Origin: Hondaea fermentalgiana
Taxonomy: Eukaryota; Sar; Bigyra; Thraustochytrida; Thraustochytriidae
Reading direction: 5' to 3'
DNA: 17,494 nt
NCBI GenBank assembly: GCA_014084085.1
Contig: NPFB01000094.1
Span: 50,602-68,095 of the forward strand
Shown here: one piece after another, positions 6,943 through 15,229 of the stretch
Layout: each line of letters begins with the position of its first letter
Position numbering within the stretch: position 1 is the first letter of the stretch
The notes under the pieces: generated by a model
Told to the model about the DNA's origin: nothing
Database searches by the model: none
Seen by the model: the letters and a program-made list of their open reading frames with translations, nothing else
Position numbers and translations under genes: made by a program

Positions 6943-8810
6943 ATGCAAGCCTCCCCCGGCGCCGAGAACGCCAGCATCGAGGGATGTATCCCGGAGCTCG
7001 TGAACGCGCTGGCGTGCACGAAGTGGCTGGGAAAATACGTCGAGGGCGCGCTCGGCGTGGAGGACTTTGAGCCAGGACTCTTTCGCGTGCGGGCTGCAGA
7101 CAGCACGCTCGACAGGCTCAAGGCCATCATGAAGTATCCAGAGGGTCTACCATACCAAAAGGTCAGCCTCTTTGTCGAGGAGAACCGCGCGAGCAAGGTG
7201 AGTTTATCTTCGTTTTGTTCTCCATTTCCCGGCCTACGATCTGCATCGATCGACCAATGATTTGACGCCGGAAATGATGATCTGACCCCCGAAATGCTTG
7301 CAACCGCGTGTCCATGATTGTTGATGCTGCGCAGGGCCTCGCAGAGTGCGCGAATGCGATCAGCTCGCTTCTCAAGGGTTTTCTTCGTGACCTTCCCAAA
7401 CCGCTGCTTCCCTTCACGTTTTGCACAGAGGACTTGCGCAAGTTTGCTCTTGGCGAGTCGCGCGACGACGACAAGCGCAGCGAGGTTGGATCAAACCTTG
7501 CCGAGGATCTCATGCACACGATGGTGACCTTTCACGCAGGATGCTCGAACGAGGTGCTGAGCACCGCCATCAGCCTTGCAGGGCAAATTTTTGCATTGCT
7601 CTGCACCGTGTCACGGCGGCGTATCTTCGAAATGCACAGTTACGATCTCTTTGTGCCGTTTCTGCCGTCCATTTGCGGTGCGCGGGACCCCATGGAGCTC
7701 ATCCAGGAGCACAAGTCGATCAAACGCCTGAACGACGAGCGCCGTGCCGCCGAGGTCGACAAGCGCGAACCACCGCAGACACGCCTCGAGGTGATGATCC
7801 TCTTTGGTCATCGCATTTGGGGCTACATTAAAGCGTGCATGCCGGACTTGGATGTGGCCATCGACGCCCTGCGCGATTTCGATAAAACAAACAAGGCCGC
7901 CAAGGAGGGCGATTCGCAGACGCGCCGCCGCAAGCGCGACGTCATTAAACGCATATTTAAGCCCAACAGCTGGTTTCAGGACAAGGACGCCAAGGACAAG
8001 GAGAAATCGTCAGGCAAGGACAAGGATGCCTCCTTTTCGTCGACACATACCATGAGTTCGACCACGTCTTCGGCTGGCACCGTGACGTCCTCAACAGCGG
8101 ATGGCTCGACTTCGTCGCCGTCGTCCTCTTTTCTCTTGCGCCATCGAAAGTCGTCTGCGAGCGCGGCCATGGCCGCCGGGGCGCTTCGCATGGAGTCTAG
8201 CGCGGTGCCCAAGTCATCTTTGGAGCAGCTCCGCGTGGCCTCGACAAGCGGACCTCCTGCTGCTGTTGCTGGTCCTGCCCTAACTGCTCCTATTCCTGCT
8301 CCTGCTCCTGGTGCACCTGGTTCTTCTGGCGCGACTTCCAAGGGCAAGGACGCTGCAAAGCAGCCGGCCTCAACGAATCCCGCTGCCGCGCAGTCGCCCG
8401 CCTCGCCCGAGTACACGGTGAACACGAACAAGGTTTTCCGAGCCAACCCAGAGCTCGCCGCCATCAAGCCGAGCCGCGTGCAGTCGGTGCGGCTGAGGTC
8501 GTCCTCGCCCACGCACGAGTCTCAGCTCGCCGCGGCCAAGCTGCTCGACTCCCCGCCCGCCTCGGTCCCGGTCCCGGTCCCGCGGCAGCAGTCTGTGCCC
8601 GACATCTCCGACGCCGGTGTGCGGACCACGGCCGCCGACATTGGCAGGCGTGTCTTCCGGCGCGCCACCTCTGCGGAGCCGCCCTTGACCTCGACCGAGG
8701 AGGCCGCCACGGACGAGGAGGAGGACGACGACGACGACGAGGAGGAGGAGGAGAATCACGAGAACATTGGCGACAAGGAGGACCGCGCCGCCAAGCCTCG
8801 CGGTTTGTGA
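6943..8810 (+). CDS. RhoGAP-domain protein (two exons, intron 7198-7334)
   Basis: Exon 1 is 6943-7197 (85 codons) and exon 2 is 7335-8810. Joined in phase 0 they give 576 residues. The predicted role is to speed GTP hydrolysis by a Rho-type GTPase. The RhoGAP domain covers about 14-265. The arginine-finger region is EPGLFRVRAA with R48 as the finger, and the second hallmark is SSLLKGFLRDLPKPLLPF at 95-112. These two hallmarks sit on opposite sides of the intron, which confirms the splice. The later block EMHSYDLFVPFLPSI (184-198) matches the family's Asn-Leu block, but Asp seems to replace the usual Asn. Residues 280-310 are very basic. About 310-540 are Ser/Ala/Pro-rich and probably disordered, and the tail is acidic (DEEEDDDDDEEEEE near 550). 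ATG 6943 is the first in frame. The gene is divergent from the RhoGEF gene. Confidence 0.85.
7198..7334 (+). other. Spliceosomal intron in RhoGAP gene (137 bp)
   Basis: The donor is AAG|GTGAGT and the acceptor GCTGCGCAG|GGC. Removing it joins two halves of a RhoGAP domain in phase 0. A CTGAC at about 7281-7286 could be a branch site. The intron contains two near-identical 18-mers (7259-7276 and 7279-7296, GAT-TGAC-CC-GAAATG pattern). A second CAG ten bases downstream would shift the frame, so 7334 is preferred. Confidence 0.85.
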
Positions 8811-9199
8811 TGAAGATTCACAAGTTGGAATCCGCTGTGCACATGCATCGTGCTGCGTGCAGGTGGCGCCAATACTCAATGGCTGGATGTTTTGATTTTG
8901 TTTTTTAAGGGCTTGCTTGCCTGTGCCAACGTCTCCTTGTCCTGCTCACCCTTCATTCCCACGCCTCTTCCTCGAGTCTCCGACCCAGTTCTCTCATCTC
9001 ATCGATCATCCTGATGACTATAATAACGCAAAAGCATCATCAAAGCCTTGACTAGGCCTAGTACGTACTGGTGCTGGTGCTGTAAAGTGACCGGCGGGCC
9101 GGGAAGGCCGACACGACCCAAGTGCTTGTGTCTGTCGCCGCAATTCTTGACTAGACCAACCTTGCTTGACACGCGCGGCAGCCACACCCACCACAAATA

Positions 9200-9257
9200 G
9201 TAAGCCGCTAGCCGCAAGCCGTTAGCCGCAAGCCGTAAGCCGTAAGCCGTAAGCCGC
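9200..9257. repeat. Tandem TAAGCCG/CAAGCCG repeat
   Basis: Seven or eight imperfect 7-8-bp units of the form TAAGCCG, TTAGCCG and CAAGCCG follow head to tail. Confidence 0.85.
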
Positions 9258-9356
9258 GGCGGAGCGAGCGCCTGGGCATCGCCCGCGCGCTGCATTTTCT
9301 CCGAGAGCGACACGACTTTTCCGCGCAGAGAAGGTCTCGGCCACGCTTGCGTGCTC

Positions 9357-9388
9357 GAGTCTCGTCTCGTCTCGTCTCGCTCATCTCG
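9357..9388. repeat. (GTCTC)n pentamer repeat
   Basis: About four perfect GTCTC units plus degenerate ends. It is the reverse complement of the AGACG repeat at 10551-10578. Confidence 0.85.
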
Positions 9389-9419
9389 CCGCGCTAGCCT
9401 AGTCGAGTCCTGTGTCGCG

Positions 9420-9446
9420 CGCGCGTGTTTTCACAACACACGCGCG
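9420..9446. repeat. Perfect 9-bp inverted repeat (hairpin potential)
   Basis: CGCGCGTGT at 9420-9428 pairs with ACACGCGCG at 9438-9446 around a 9-base loop. There is no U-tract or gene end next to it, so a terminator role is not suggested. Confidence 0.6.
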
Positions 9447-9778
9447 TAGTGCGTGTGCACGCACCCTTCTTATCTTTTTGTTGTTACGGCAGAACTCGCT
9501 CTCGGTGGGTGCTGGGCCGTGCCCGCTCCTTGCAGCAGGTTGCAGCTGCTGCCGCTGTAGTCTGTAGTCGCAGTCGCAGTCGCTTGCTCAGCGCGTCCCT
9601 TCGTGCACGCGCGTGCGAGCGTGCTGATCTCGGTGCCGCCTGCTGCAGCTGCAGCAGGAGCGCGAGCACGACCAGCTGCAGCCAGGTCATGCTGCTGCTG
9701 CGCCTTCTCCGTTTCCTAGAGTTCACAGTCAATCCACTGGCCATTGTCCTGCCACTGAAAAAGGAAGAAAGCAACTGA

Positions 9779-9804
9779 GAAAAGAAAGAAAGAAAGAATG
9801 AAAG
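9779..9804. repeat. (AAAG)n microsatellite
   Basis: Tandem AAAG units with one GAATG interruption near the right end. Confidence 0.85.
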
Positions 9805-9940
9805 TGAAACAGACACAGAGATAATAATGTAGAAGAGGCGCGGAAAGGACTCTCTCACAGCGAGGACAGACCGCCGGCTGCACCGCGCGAGTCCACTCCA
9901 TCCACTCCGCTCCGCTCCTCTCCGTCCTCCTCTCCCGCCC

Positions 9941-10006
9941 GCCTGCCTGCCTGCCTGCCTGCCTGCCTGGCCGGAGGGGACGAGGCACGCACGCAGGCAG
10001 GCAGGC
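9941..10006. repeat. (GCCT)7 with complementary AGGC arm: potential 14-bp stem-loop
   Basis: Seven GCCT units at 9941-9968 are followed at 9993-10006 by GCAGGCAGGCAGGC. This is the exact complement of 14 bases of the GCCT array, so a stem with a slipping register is possible. Confidence 0.75.
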
Positions 10007-10255
10007 TGCCGTAGCCGCTGCTGCAGGAAGCCGCAAGCCGCGCGGCGCGTGCACGCCTCGTAGCGCGGCATGCGTGTGGCAGAGGCAGGGTGCGCTAGAG
10101 GTGCGCTAGGCGCCGCGCTAGGAGTGCGGGGCGGAGAAAGAAAAGAACAGTGGCAGAGAGAAAGAAAGCAAGAAAGCGCGAGGCCAGTCCACGCCGACCG
10201 GCCCCGCGCCACCCCGCGGGCACGGGCGCGCCCGCGACTGCGAGCGCGACCAAAA

Positions 10256-10332
10256 CCGAGACCGAGACCGAGACCGCGACCGAGACCGGGTCCGAGTCCG
10301 AGTCCGAGACCGAGACCGAGACCGAGACCGAG
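10256..10332. repeat. (ACCGAG)n hexamer repeat
   Basis: About thirteen hexamers of ACCGAG with GTCCGA variants in the middle. Read on either strand it produces artificial Thr-Glu or Gly-Leu peptides, which explains the spurious open frames here. Confidence 0.9.
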
Positions 10333-10501
10333 GCTGCCTGCACACGCGGGGCCTGCCCGGCGACCGCCTGCGAGCGAGCGAGCGAGAGCGACCGCCGACC
10401 GACGACCGAGCAGCAGCGCAGCAGCCGACGCACGGCAGTTCCATATCGCCTGCGCGAGGCGAGAGTGAGCAGAGTCGCACGCGCGGCTGGCCACTGCAAC
10501 G

Positions 10502-10536
10502 TACGCAAGCAAAGCAAAGCAAGGCAAAGCAAAGCA
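10502..10536. repeat. AGCAA/GGCAA pentamer repeat
   Basis: Short imperfect units GCAAA/GCAAG in tandem, about 100 bp before the MFS start codon. Confidence 0.75.
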
Positions 10537-10550
10537 CGTACGGCAAGACC

Positions 10551-10578
10551 AGACGAGACGAGACGAGACGAGACGAGA
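10551..10578. repeat. (AGACG)5 pentamer repeat
   Basis: Five perfect AGACG units ending about 60 bp before the MFS start codon. It is in inverted orientation relative to the GTCTC repeat at 9357-9388. Confidence 0.9.
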
Positions 10579-10636
10579 GGCGAAAGCGAGAGCGTGAGCG
10601 TGGGCGCGGACGCGGGCGCAGGCGAGGAAGATAATA

Positions 10637-12169
10637 ATGGCCGAAGAAGACGCAAAGGTCTCGGCCGAGGTGGTGGCCGCCGAGAAGGAGATCAACCCGC
10701 CGCGCGAGTATGTCATCGATGAGAAGACCGGCAAGATCAAGGTGTACAAGCGACGATGGGCGGTCTGCCTCACCATCGGCCTCATGTACGCGTCGTGGAA
10801 CATGCACACGTCCCGTCAAGTGCCCATCGCGCCCGCGTACGCCAAGTACTTTGACATTCCCAACGAGTCCTTTAGCTCGCAGGGCCTCGGCGTCGACTTT
10901 ATGAGCGTGCTCGACTCCATCATCCTGCTTGTGGCCTACTTCCCCGGCGCCTATGCCATCGACCGATGGGGCCTCAAGGTCACCCTCGTTGGTGGGTTTG
11001 CCATCATGGCATCCTCGTGGATTTGGCTCGCCAGCGGCACCAACTTTGCCGGCGTGCTCGTGGGCAGATCTTTGGCCTCCTGTGTGGGCACCACTGTGTC
11101 TGCATCGATTCTCGCTGTCTCGAACCGCTGGTTCCCGGAGAGAGAGCGCGCCCTGGCTACCGCCCTCATCAGTCTGCTTTCCCTGCTCGGTTCCGGCGCA
11201 GCGCTTGTGCTCGCTGACATGTTTGCCCTCACGGACAACGAAGTCGTCGATACCACGCTCAAGTCCTGCGACACGAGCATCTTCTCTGCCTCGCAGCTCA
11301 GCGAATTGGCTGTTGCCGCTGCAAACGATACCTATGTCGATTGCCTTGACGACTATGCTGACGCCAAGGACTCGTTTTGCTGCTACCAGCCCACAGATAT
11401 TCGTGCTTTCAACGTCATGATGGCTGTTGTCCCCACTGTCTTTTTCATTCTCATGCTGCTCTCGGTCCGCGACCTCCCGCCCACGGCGCCCTCTGCTGCT
11501 GGCGAGCCCAAGGACTACACGGGTCTCGTTCGCGGCACCAAGATGCTCTTTACCAACCAGCGTTTTGCCAAGTTGGCGCTCAGCGACTTTATCGTATCTG
11601 GCCCTGTCCTGGTGATTTACTCGAGCATTAGCCGCGTTTTCCCCGCCGAGATCTCATCGTACAGCTTTTTGGCCTCGGCTGCCGGCATTGGATTGGCCAT
11701 CCCCACTGCCATCATCGCGGCATACTACATGGAGAAGACCAAGCGCTTCTACACGTTTGCGGCTGGCGGCTACACGCTCGGAACCATGTTCTGGATCATT
11801 GCCACGATTTCTTACATCGCCGACACCACTGCCGGACATTGGGCCTTTTTCACCTCGATTGTCTTTGCCTTGATGGTCTTTATCGCCTGGCAGACGGCGG
11901 TGTACGAAACCAAGCTCGAGTACGTCTTTTCTGCGCATACTTCGCTGGAGGGTCTCATTACGGGCTGGGATCGCGCTGTTATCAACCTTTCCAACCTGGT
12001 GTTCGTCAGTGCGCTTGCTCCCGAAGTCGTTGGCAGCGTGGATTTGACCTTCATTATCGGCGGCATCATTATGGTCATTGGCTGTATTCCAGTGCTTGCC
12101 ATTAAGGATCGCTTTGCTTACCTGCGTCTCGCATACGACAGGTCCAAGACCGCTGGTGACGACATCTAA
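10637..12169 (+). CDS. Major facilitator superfamily transporter, SLC49/FLVCR-like
   Basis: 510 residues, single exon, ATG in good context (A at -3, G at +4). The hydrophobicity pattern gives 12 membrane helices: about 41-57, 89-105, 115-132, 137-160, 172-195, 257-276, then a cytosolic loop to 312, and 313-332, 342-363, 372-392, 401-420, 445-462, 468-488. An MFS motif-A-like DRWGLK follows helix 2 (109-114). The N-half, with its tryptophan in the first helix and NRWFPERERALAT before helix 5, resembles the SLC49/FLVCR family. Members of that family export haem or carry choline or ethanolamine, so the substrate cannot be read here. An unusual loop of about 60 residues between helices 5 and 6 (196-255) carries cysteines 211, 236, 248 and 249 and an NDT glycosylation site, and should face outside. 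Both termini are cytosolic and charged. MFS membership is firm; the subfamily is moderate. Confidence 0.85.
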   Translation: MAEEDAKVSAEVVAAEKEINPPREYVIDEKTGKIKVYKRRWAVCLTIGLMYASWNMHTSRQVPIAPAYAKYFDIPNESFSSQGLGVDFMSVLDSIILLVAYFPGAYAIDRWGLKVTLVGGFAIMASSWIWLASGTNFAGVLVGRSLASCVGTTVSASILAVSNRWFPERERALATALISLLSLLGSGAALVLADMFALTDNEVVDTTLKSCDTSIFSASQLSELAVAAANDTYVDCLDDYADAKDSFCCYQPTDIRAFNVMMAVVPTVFFILMLLSVRDLPPTAPSAAGEPKDYTGLVRGTKMLFTNQRFAKLALSDFIVSGPVLVIYSSISRVFPAEISSYSFLASAAGIGLAIPTAIIAAYYMEKTKRFYTFAAGGYTLGTMFWIIATISYIADTTAGHWAFFTSIVFALMVFIAWQTAVYETKLEYVFSAHTSLEGLITGWDRAVINLSNLVFVSALAPEVVGSVDLTFIIGGIIMVIGCIPVLAIKDRFAYLRLAYDRSKTAGDDI

Positions 12170-13052
12170 AATGTCTGTCGTTGCGCAACTTCGCACTGTG
12201 CAGCCAGAATGTGTCATGCCTTGCGCCGAGTCCCGTTTTCAGTGGACCCAAGTGCGTATGTATGTGCCGCCTCTGTGTCGCATCGCCGTCAATGTAGAAA
12301 ACCTTTTCGTGTGTGTTCAACTGTTTTCTCCCGCGGCGTTGCAATTTTAAACTTTTGTCTTTCCAGGCTTGCTGGCAACGCACTGTCTGCGATATAGCAT
12401 GGTAAGGAGCTGCCTTTTTTCTCACGTGACTTCCCGCCACCTCTCTCCATAATATCAATAACAAAACGCATGTAGTAGTCTATCTCCAAAGTATGGCGTG
12501 TTGTGCCTTACCATCTTTGCGCAATCTTAAAATCACATTGCATCGACAGAATACTCGATCTTGCGCGAACATCGAAAAAAATGCCAGAGGAAGTTACAAT
12601 TCCAAAACCAAGGAGCACGCATTCGAATATGTGAAAATCGAGGAGCCGAACACCCGTCACACGAGAGTAAAAAGTCGCCACACGAAAGTTGGAGACCGTT
12701 GCACTCCGTGCGATGATGGTATCAATACATAATTCGAAGACAGGGAGTCTTTCTGTAAAACATTATTAAAGATTCGCGCTTCCTTTCTCGTGTGCGCCTT
12801 CGTGATGGCGTTTTGACTACGTTCTCTAGCATGCCACATTACATTTCCCTCCTCCCCCCAGTATTCACGTCAGCACTAGGAGCTTCCATTGCTTCCTCCT
12901 ATGATCCGACCTCGTCAGGATCAAGCGTGGGGTACAACAAATGATTCAAAACCTTGAGCACCTTCAAATGCCAGTGAGACCTGAATCTTGGATGACAATA
13001 TGCTAATGTTGGTGCTCGGGCTGGTCGAACTTGAGCTCAGTAAACCTCGAAC
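12170..13052. other. Convergent 3' flank, no supported gene
   Basis: These 883 bp lie between the ends of the MFS gene (+) and the zinc transporter gene (-). The DNA is visibly more AT-rich than the genes beside it. A 79-codon ATG frame at 12493-12732 has no recognisable domain and is not called. I see no RNA gene or repeat of note. Confidence 0.6.
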
Positions 13053-14579
13053 TCAGATGCTAGTTGGAGGAAGTGAGAGGTCGTTCACAAAGCAGGTTCC
13101 GTTCTTCGAGCACTCCAGCGCGTAGCGGTCGCACGGGGATCCGATGCAGTCCATGTCTGCGTCGCAAATCCGATCCGTGGCGCGGCGCTCAACTTGCACG
13201 GTGGTATGCGAAATACCACGCGCACGAAAGACGTGTTGCGCGCGCTGCAGCGCCAGCTCCATGTCATAGCTATCCGAAACCACAATATGGACCGAGAGAG
13301 AAGGCTCGCCCACCGTAAGGCTCCAAATGTGCAAATGATGCACGTCCTCCACACCTTCGATGCTCATGAGCTCCCGCGCAAAGTCGAGGGGATCCACGCC
13401 GTCCGGAACGCCCTCCATGAGCACATTCATGGACGTCTTGAGCACGCTGTACGTTGACATGAGTACCATGATCGAGAACAAGAACGTCACGATTGGGTCT
13501 GCTAGCTGCACATGAGGATGCGTCTCGCCGGGGAAAATCCAAATGAGAATACCGGCAATGCAAACGCCAATACTCTGAATAAGATCCCCGATCGCGTGAA
13601 CGTATGCGGCGGTCACGTTAATATTTGCGTGCTTTGGTTTGCTCGTCGGTTCGCTCACGTTCACGCGTAGTTCACCGGGCTTGCTATCGCTGTGACCCCC
13701 GTGGCTGTGGCCATGGTCATCACCACCATGACCGTGGCCATGGTCATCACCATCATGACCGTGACCATGGCCGTGGTCATGTCCGTGCCCGTGGTCGTGA
13801 CCGTGACCGTGGTCCTTTTTGGTGCCGTGGCTATGACCATGATCTGTTTTGGCTCCATGGCTGTGGCCATGATCGTCATCTTCGCCCCCATGGCTGTGTC
13901 CGTGGCCCCCACCAAGGTGGCTGTGATCATGCCCCAGCACAAGAAGGAGAGTCAAGTTCGCAACGAGTCCGAATCCGGCGACGATTGTCATGACCTTGCC
14001 GTCCACCATAGAAGAGCGAGAGTGATTCACAATACCCTGGGTGCGCAAAATCGCCTCCCACAGAAGCACGCCAGTGAGAAACCAGATGAGCATCACACTC
14101 ATGACAGCTCCGACAATTTCAGCCCGTTTGAACCCAAAGCTTAGCGTGGGCGTAGCCTTGCGGTTGCCCAGGTAAAGCGCAAAGAGCGAGATCAGAAACC
14201 CGGCCACGTCAGAGAGCAGGTGCGCAGCGTCGGTCATGATTGCGAGACTGCCAGCGATGTAGCCACCGACGATCTCCACGAGCATGAATGTGAAGCAGAT
14301 CAGAGTTGCGCGCACCAGTTTACGCCGGGCCGCCTTGGACTCGGGCGACTCCTGCACGCCAGGCTCGCAGTCTTCGCTCTTGCCGTACTCCACGAAGCCC
14401 ACAAAGTTCGACAGCGACGGCGCATCCAGGGCGCTCGACCTTCTCGAGGAGCTGCCCTCCCCATTCAAGAGCAAGGAATTCTCCGAGGCCACCGCCTCCG
14501 CGCTGTCCGACCGCCCCGACGCCCCGCCAATGCTGCCGTACCCCGCGGCGCCCTCGCGCGCCGTCTTGTCCTTCATCAT
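13053..14579 (-). CDS. CDF-family zinc transporter (ZnT/Zrc1-like) with long His-rich loop
   Basis: 508 residues from ATG 14579, a double Met (MMKDKT). Cation diffusion facilitators exchange Zn2+ for H+ to move zinc out of the cytosol into vesicles or out of the cell. Six membrane helices are visible: about 90-110, 113-137, 152-173, 195-215, 321-348 and 359-380. The zinc site is intact, with H120-D124 in helix 2 (DAAHLLSD) and H328-D332 in helix 5 (YVHAIGDL). The loop between helices 4 and 5 (216-297) has 29 His in HGH/DHGHSHG repeats. The cytosolic C-terminal domain has the CDF block GVEDVHHLHIWSLT (409-422). A tail rich in Cys (472, 478, 483, 490, 496) follows and is unusual. The N-terminal 85 residues are Ser-rich and polar. 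The frame is open far upstream, but that stretch is Arg-rich low complexity and contains promoter motifs. The gene is divergent from an Mrs2-type transporter. Confidence 0.92.
   Translation of the reverse strand: MMKDKTAREGAAGYGSIGGASGRSDSAEAVASENSLLLNGEGSSSRRSSALDAPSLSNFVGFVEYGKSEDCEPGVQESPESKAARRKLVRATLICFTFMLVEIVGGYIAGSLAIMTDAAHLLSDVAGFLISLFALYLGNRKATPTLSFGFKRAEIVGAVMSVMLIWFLTGVLLWEAILRTQGIVNHSRSSMVDGKVMTIVAGFGLVANLTLLLVLGHDHSHLGGGHGHSHGGEDDDHGHSHGAKTDHGHSHGTKKDHGHGHDHGHGHDHGHGHGHDGDDHGHGHGGDDHGHSHGGHSDSKPGELRVNVSEPTSKPKHANINVTAAYVHAIGDLIQSIGVCIAGILIWIFPGETHPHVQLADPIVTFLFSIMVLMSTYSVLKTSMNVLMEGVPDGVDPLDFARELMSIEGVEDVHHLHIWSLTVGEPSLSVHIVVSDSYDMELALQRAQHVFRARGISHTTVQVERRATDRICDADMDCIGSPCDRYALECSKNGTCFVNDLSLPPTSI
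13689..13934 (-). repeat. Coding repeat for the His-rich loop of the zinc transporter
   Basis: CAC/CAT-GGC-GAC codon repeats encode about 82 residues with 29 His. Because CAT reads ATG and CAC reads GTG on the other strand, the plus strand here also yields artificial His/Met/Val-rich frames. Such repeats often vary in length between alleles. Confidence 0.85.
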
Positions 14580-14728
14580 CCTCTTCCCCGTCGCCCAATC
14601 TCGCTCCGCCCGGGCCGCCGGGCCAGCGCAGAGAGCGCGAAGAGCGCGAGAGCGCGGGAGCGCGGCCGCGGTCTCTGCGCGTGCGCCGAGGCGGCCTCCC
14701 TCCTCCCTCCGCCCGCGCGTCCTCGCCC

Positions 14729-14766
14729 GGGCTCTGCGCGTCTGGGCTCTGCGCGTCTGGGCTCTG
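14729..14766. repeat. 15-bp tandem repeat (2.5 copies)
   Basis: GGGCTCTGCGCGTCT occurs at 14729-14743 and 14744-14758, with GGGCTCTG starting a third copy at 14759. It lies about 150-190 bp upstream of the zinc transporter start. Confidence 0.85.
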
Positions 14767-14776
14767 CTCGACCTAC

Positions 14777-14822
14777 CGATCGATCGATGGATCAATCGAT
14801 CAAGCATCAATCGATCAATCAG
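14777..14822. repeat. ATCGATC/ATCAATC-rich palindromic tract
   Basis: Repeated ATCGAT palindromes mixed with GATCAATC units cover about 45 bp upstream of the zinc transporter. In minus-strand reading this adds spurious Asp/Arg/Leu codons and misleading ATG triplets. Confidence 0.75.
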
Positions 14823-14879
14823 CATTCGCCTGTCTGTCCCTCGACCCCTCGCCGCGCGTGGGAAGACGCCGCCCATTCT

Positions 14880-14931
14880 CCACTTGCGCTGCCGCCGCGC
14901 AAGTGGGTTATGCCGCTTTTCTCCACTTGCG
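14880..14931. promoter_or_regulatory. Cluster of three CCACTTGCG motifs, zinc transporter side
   Basis: CCACTTGCG lies at 14880-14888 and 14923-14931 (43 bp apart), with CGCAAGTGG in the opposite orientation between them at 14898-14906. All three nonamers are exact. The first two form an inverted repeat around about 9 bp. They sit 300-350 bp upstream of the zinc transporter start. The promoter role is inferred from recurrence before other genes. Confidence 0.6.
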
Positions 14932-15229
14932 CCGCGCCGCGCACGGGTGGCGCGGGCGCCGTGGCCCCGGTCCCGCCTGCCCTTCGCGGCCACCCGCCAG
15001 ATCCTCTGCGGCTGAACGCTAGCTGCAGCAGCTGTGGCGGGAAGCGGGACCGAGGAGCAGCGCAGGAAGAAGATCGAGGAGGCCTCGGGCCGAGTTCCAG
15101 CCACGCCCCGACGCCCATGCCAGCATGCCAATGCCACGACCAGCACGGGCAGGCGCCCTCCATGCACTATGTGCGGCACCTGCAGATTCTCCGCGAGGGT
15201 CCCACGCAAGCGGGGTAAAGGCCGGAGGG

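Larger units (their letters stand above)
8811..10636. other. Long repeat-rich region upstream of the MFS gene, no supported gene
   Basis: This 1.8-kb region holds the 3' UTR of the RhoGAP gene and the upstream region of the MFS gene. I see no conserved protein. The long minus-strand frame (9484-10809) and the plus frames (10070-10468, 10150-10722) encode only low-complexity peptides produced by microsatellites. From about 9200 on, tandem repeats of 4-8 bp follow each other closely. The CACTTGCG motif seen before other genes is absent here, so the MFS gene probably uses a different promoter type. Confidence 0.6.

Noticed and set aside
7431..7442. ACTTGCGCAAGT palindrome resembling the promoter motif
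   Set aside because: It lies inside the RhoGAP domain coding for a conserved-looking stretch and lacks the flanking G/C that completes the CACTTGCG core.
9420..9446. GC-rich hairpin as a transcription terminator
   Set aside because: It is far from any gene end, has no following T-run and this is a eukaryotic genome.
10070..10722. Plus-strand open frames upstream of and overlapping the MFS start
   Set aside because: They are Thr-Glu or Arg-Pro low complexity from the ACCGAG repeat and overlap the MFS gene in another frame.
9484..10809. A 441-codon minus-strand open frame
   Set aside because: Its peptide is mostly Gly-Leu, Arg and Ser runs made by the microsatellites, it overlaps the MFS start, and no domain is visible.
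12493..12732. A 79-codon ATG frame between convergent genes
   Set aside because: No domain, no helix or signal pattern, and it lies where 3' UTRs are expected.
13625..14144. His- and Met/Val-rich plus-strand frames opposite the zinc transporter
   Set aside because: They are mirror products of the His codon repeats; the CDF protein on the minus strand is clear.
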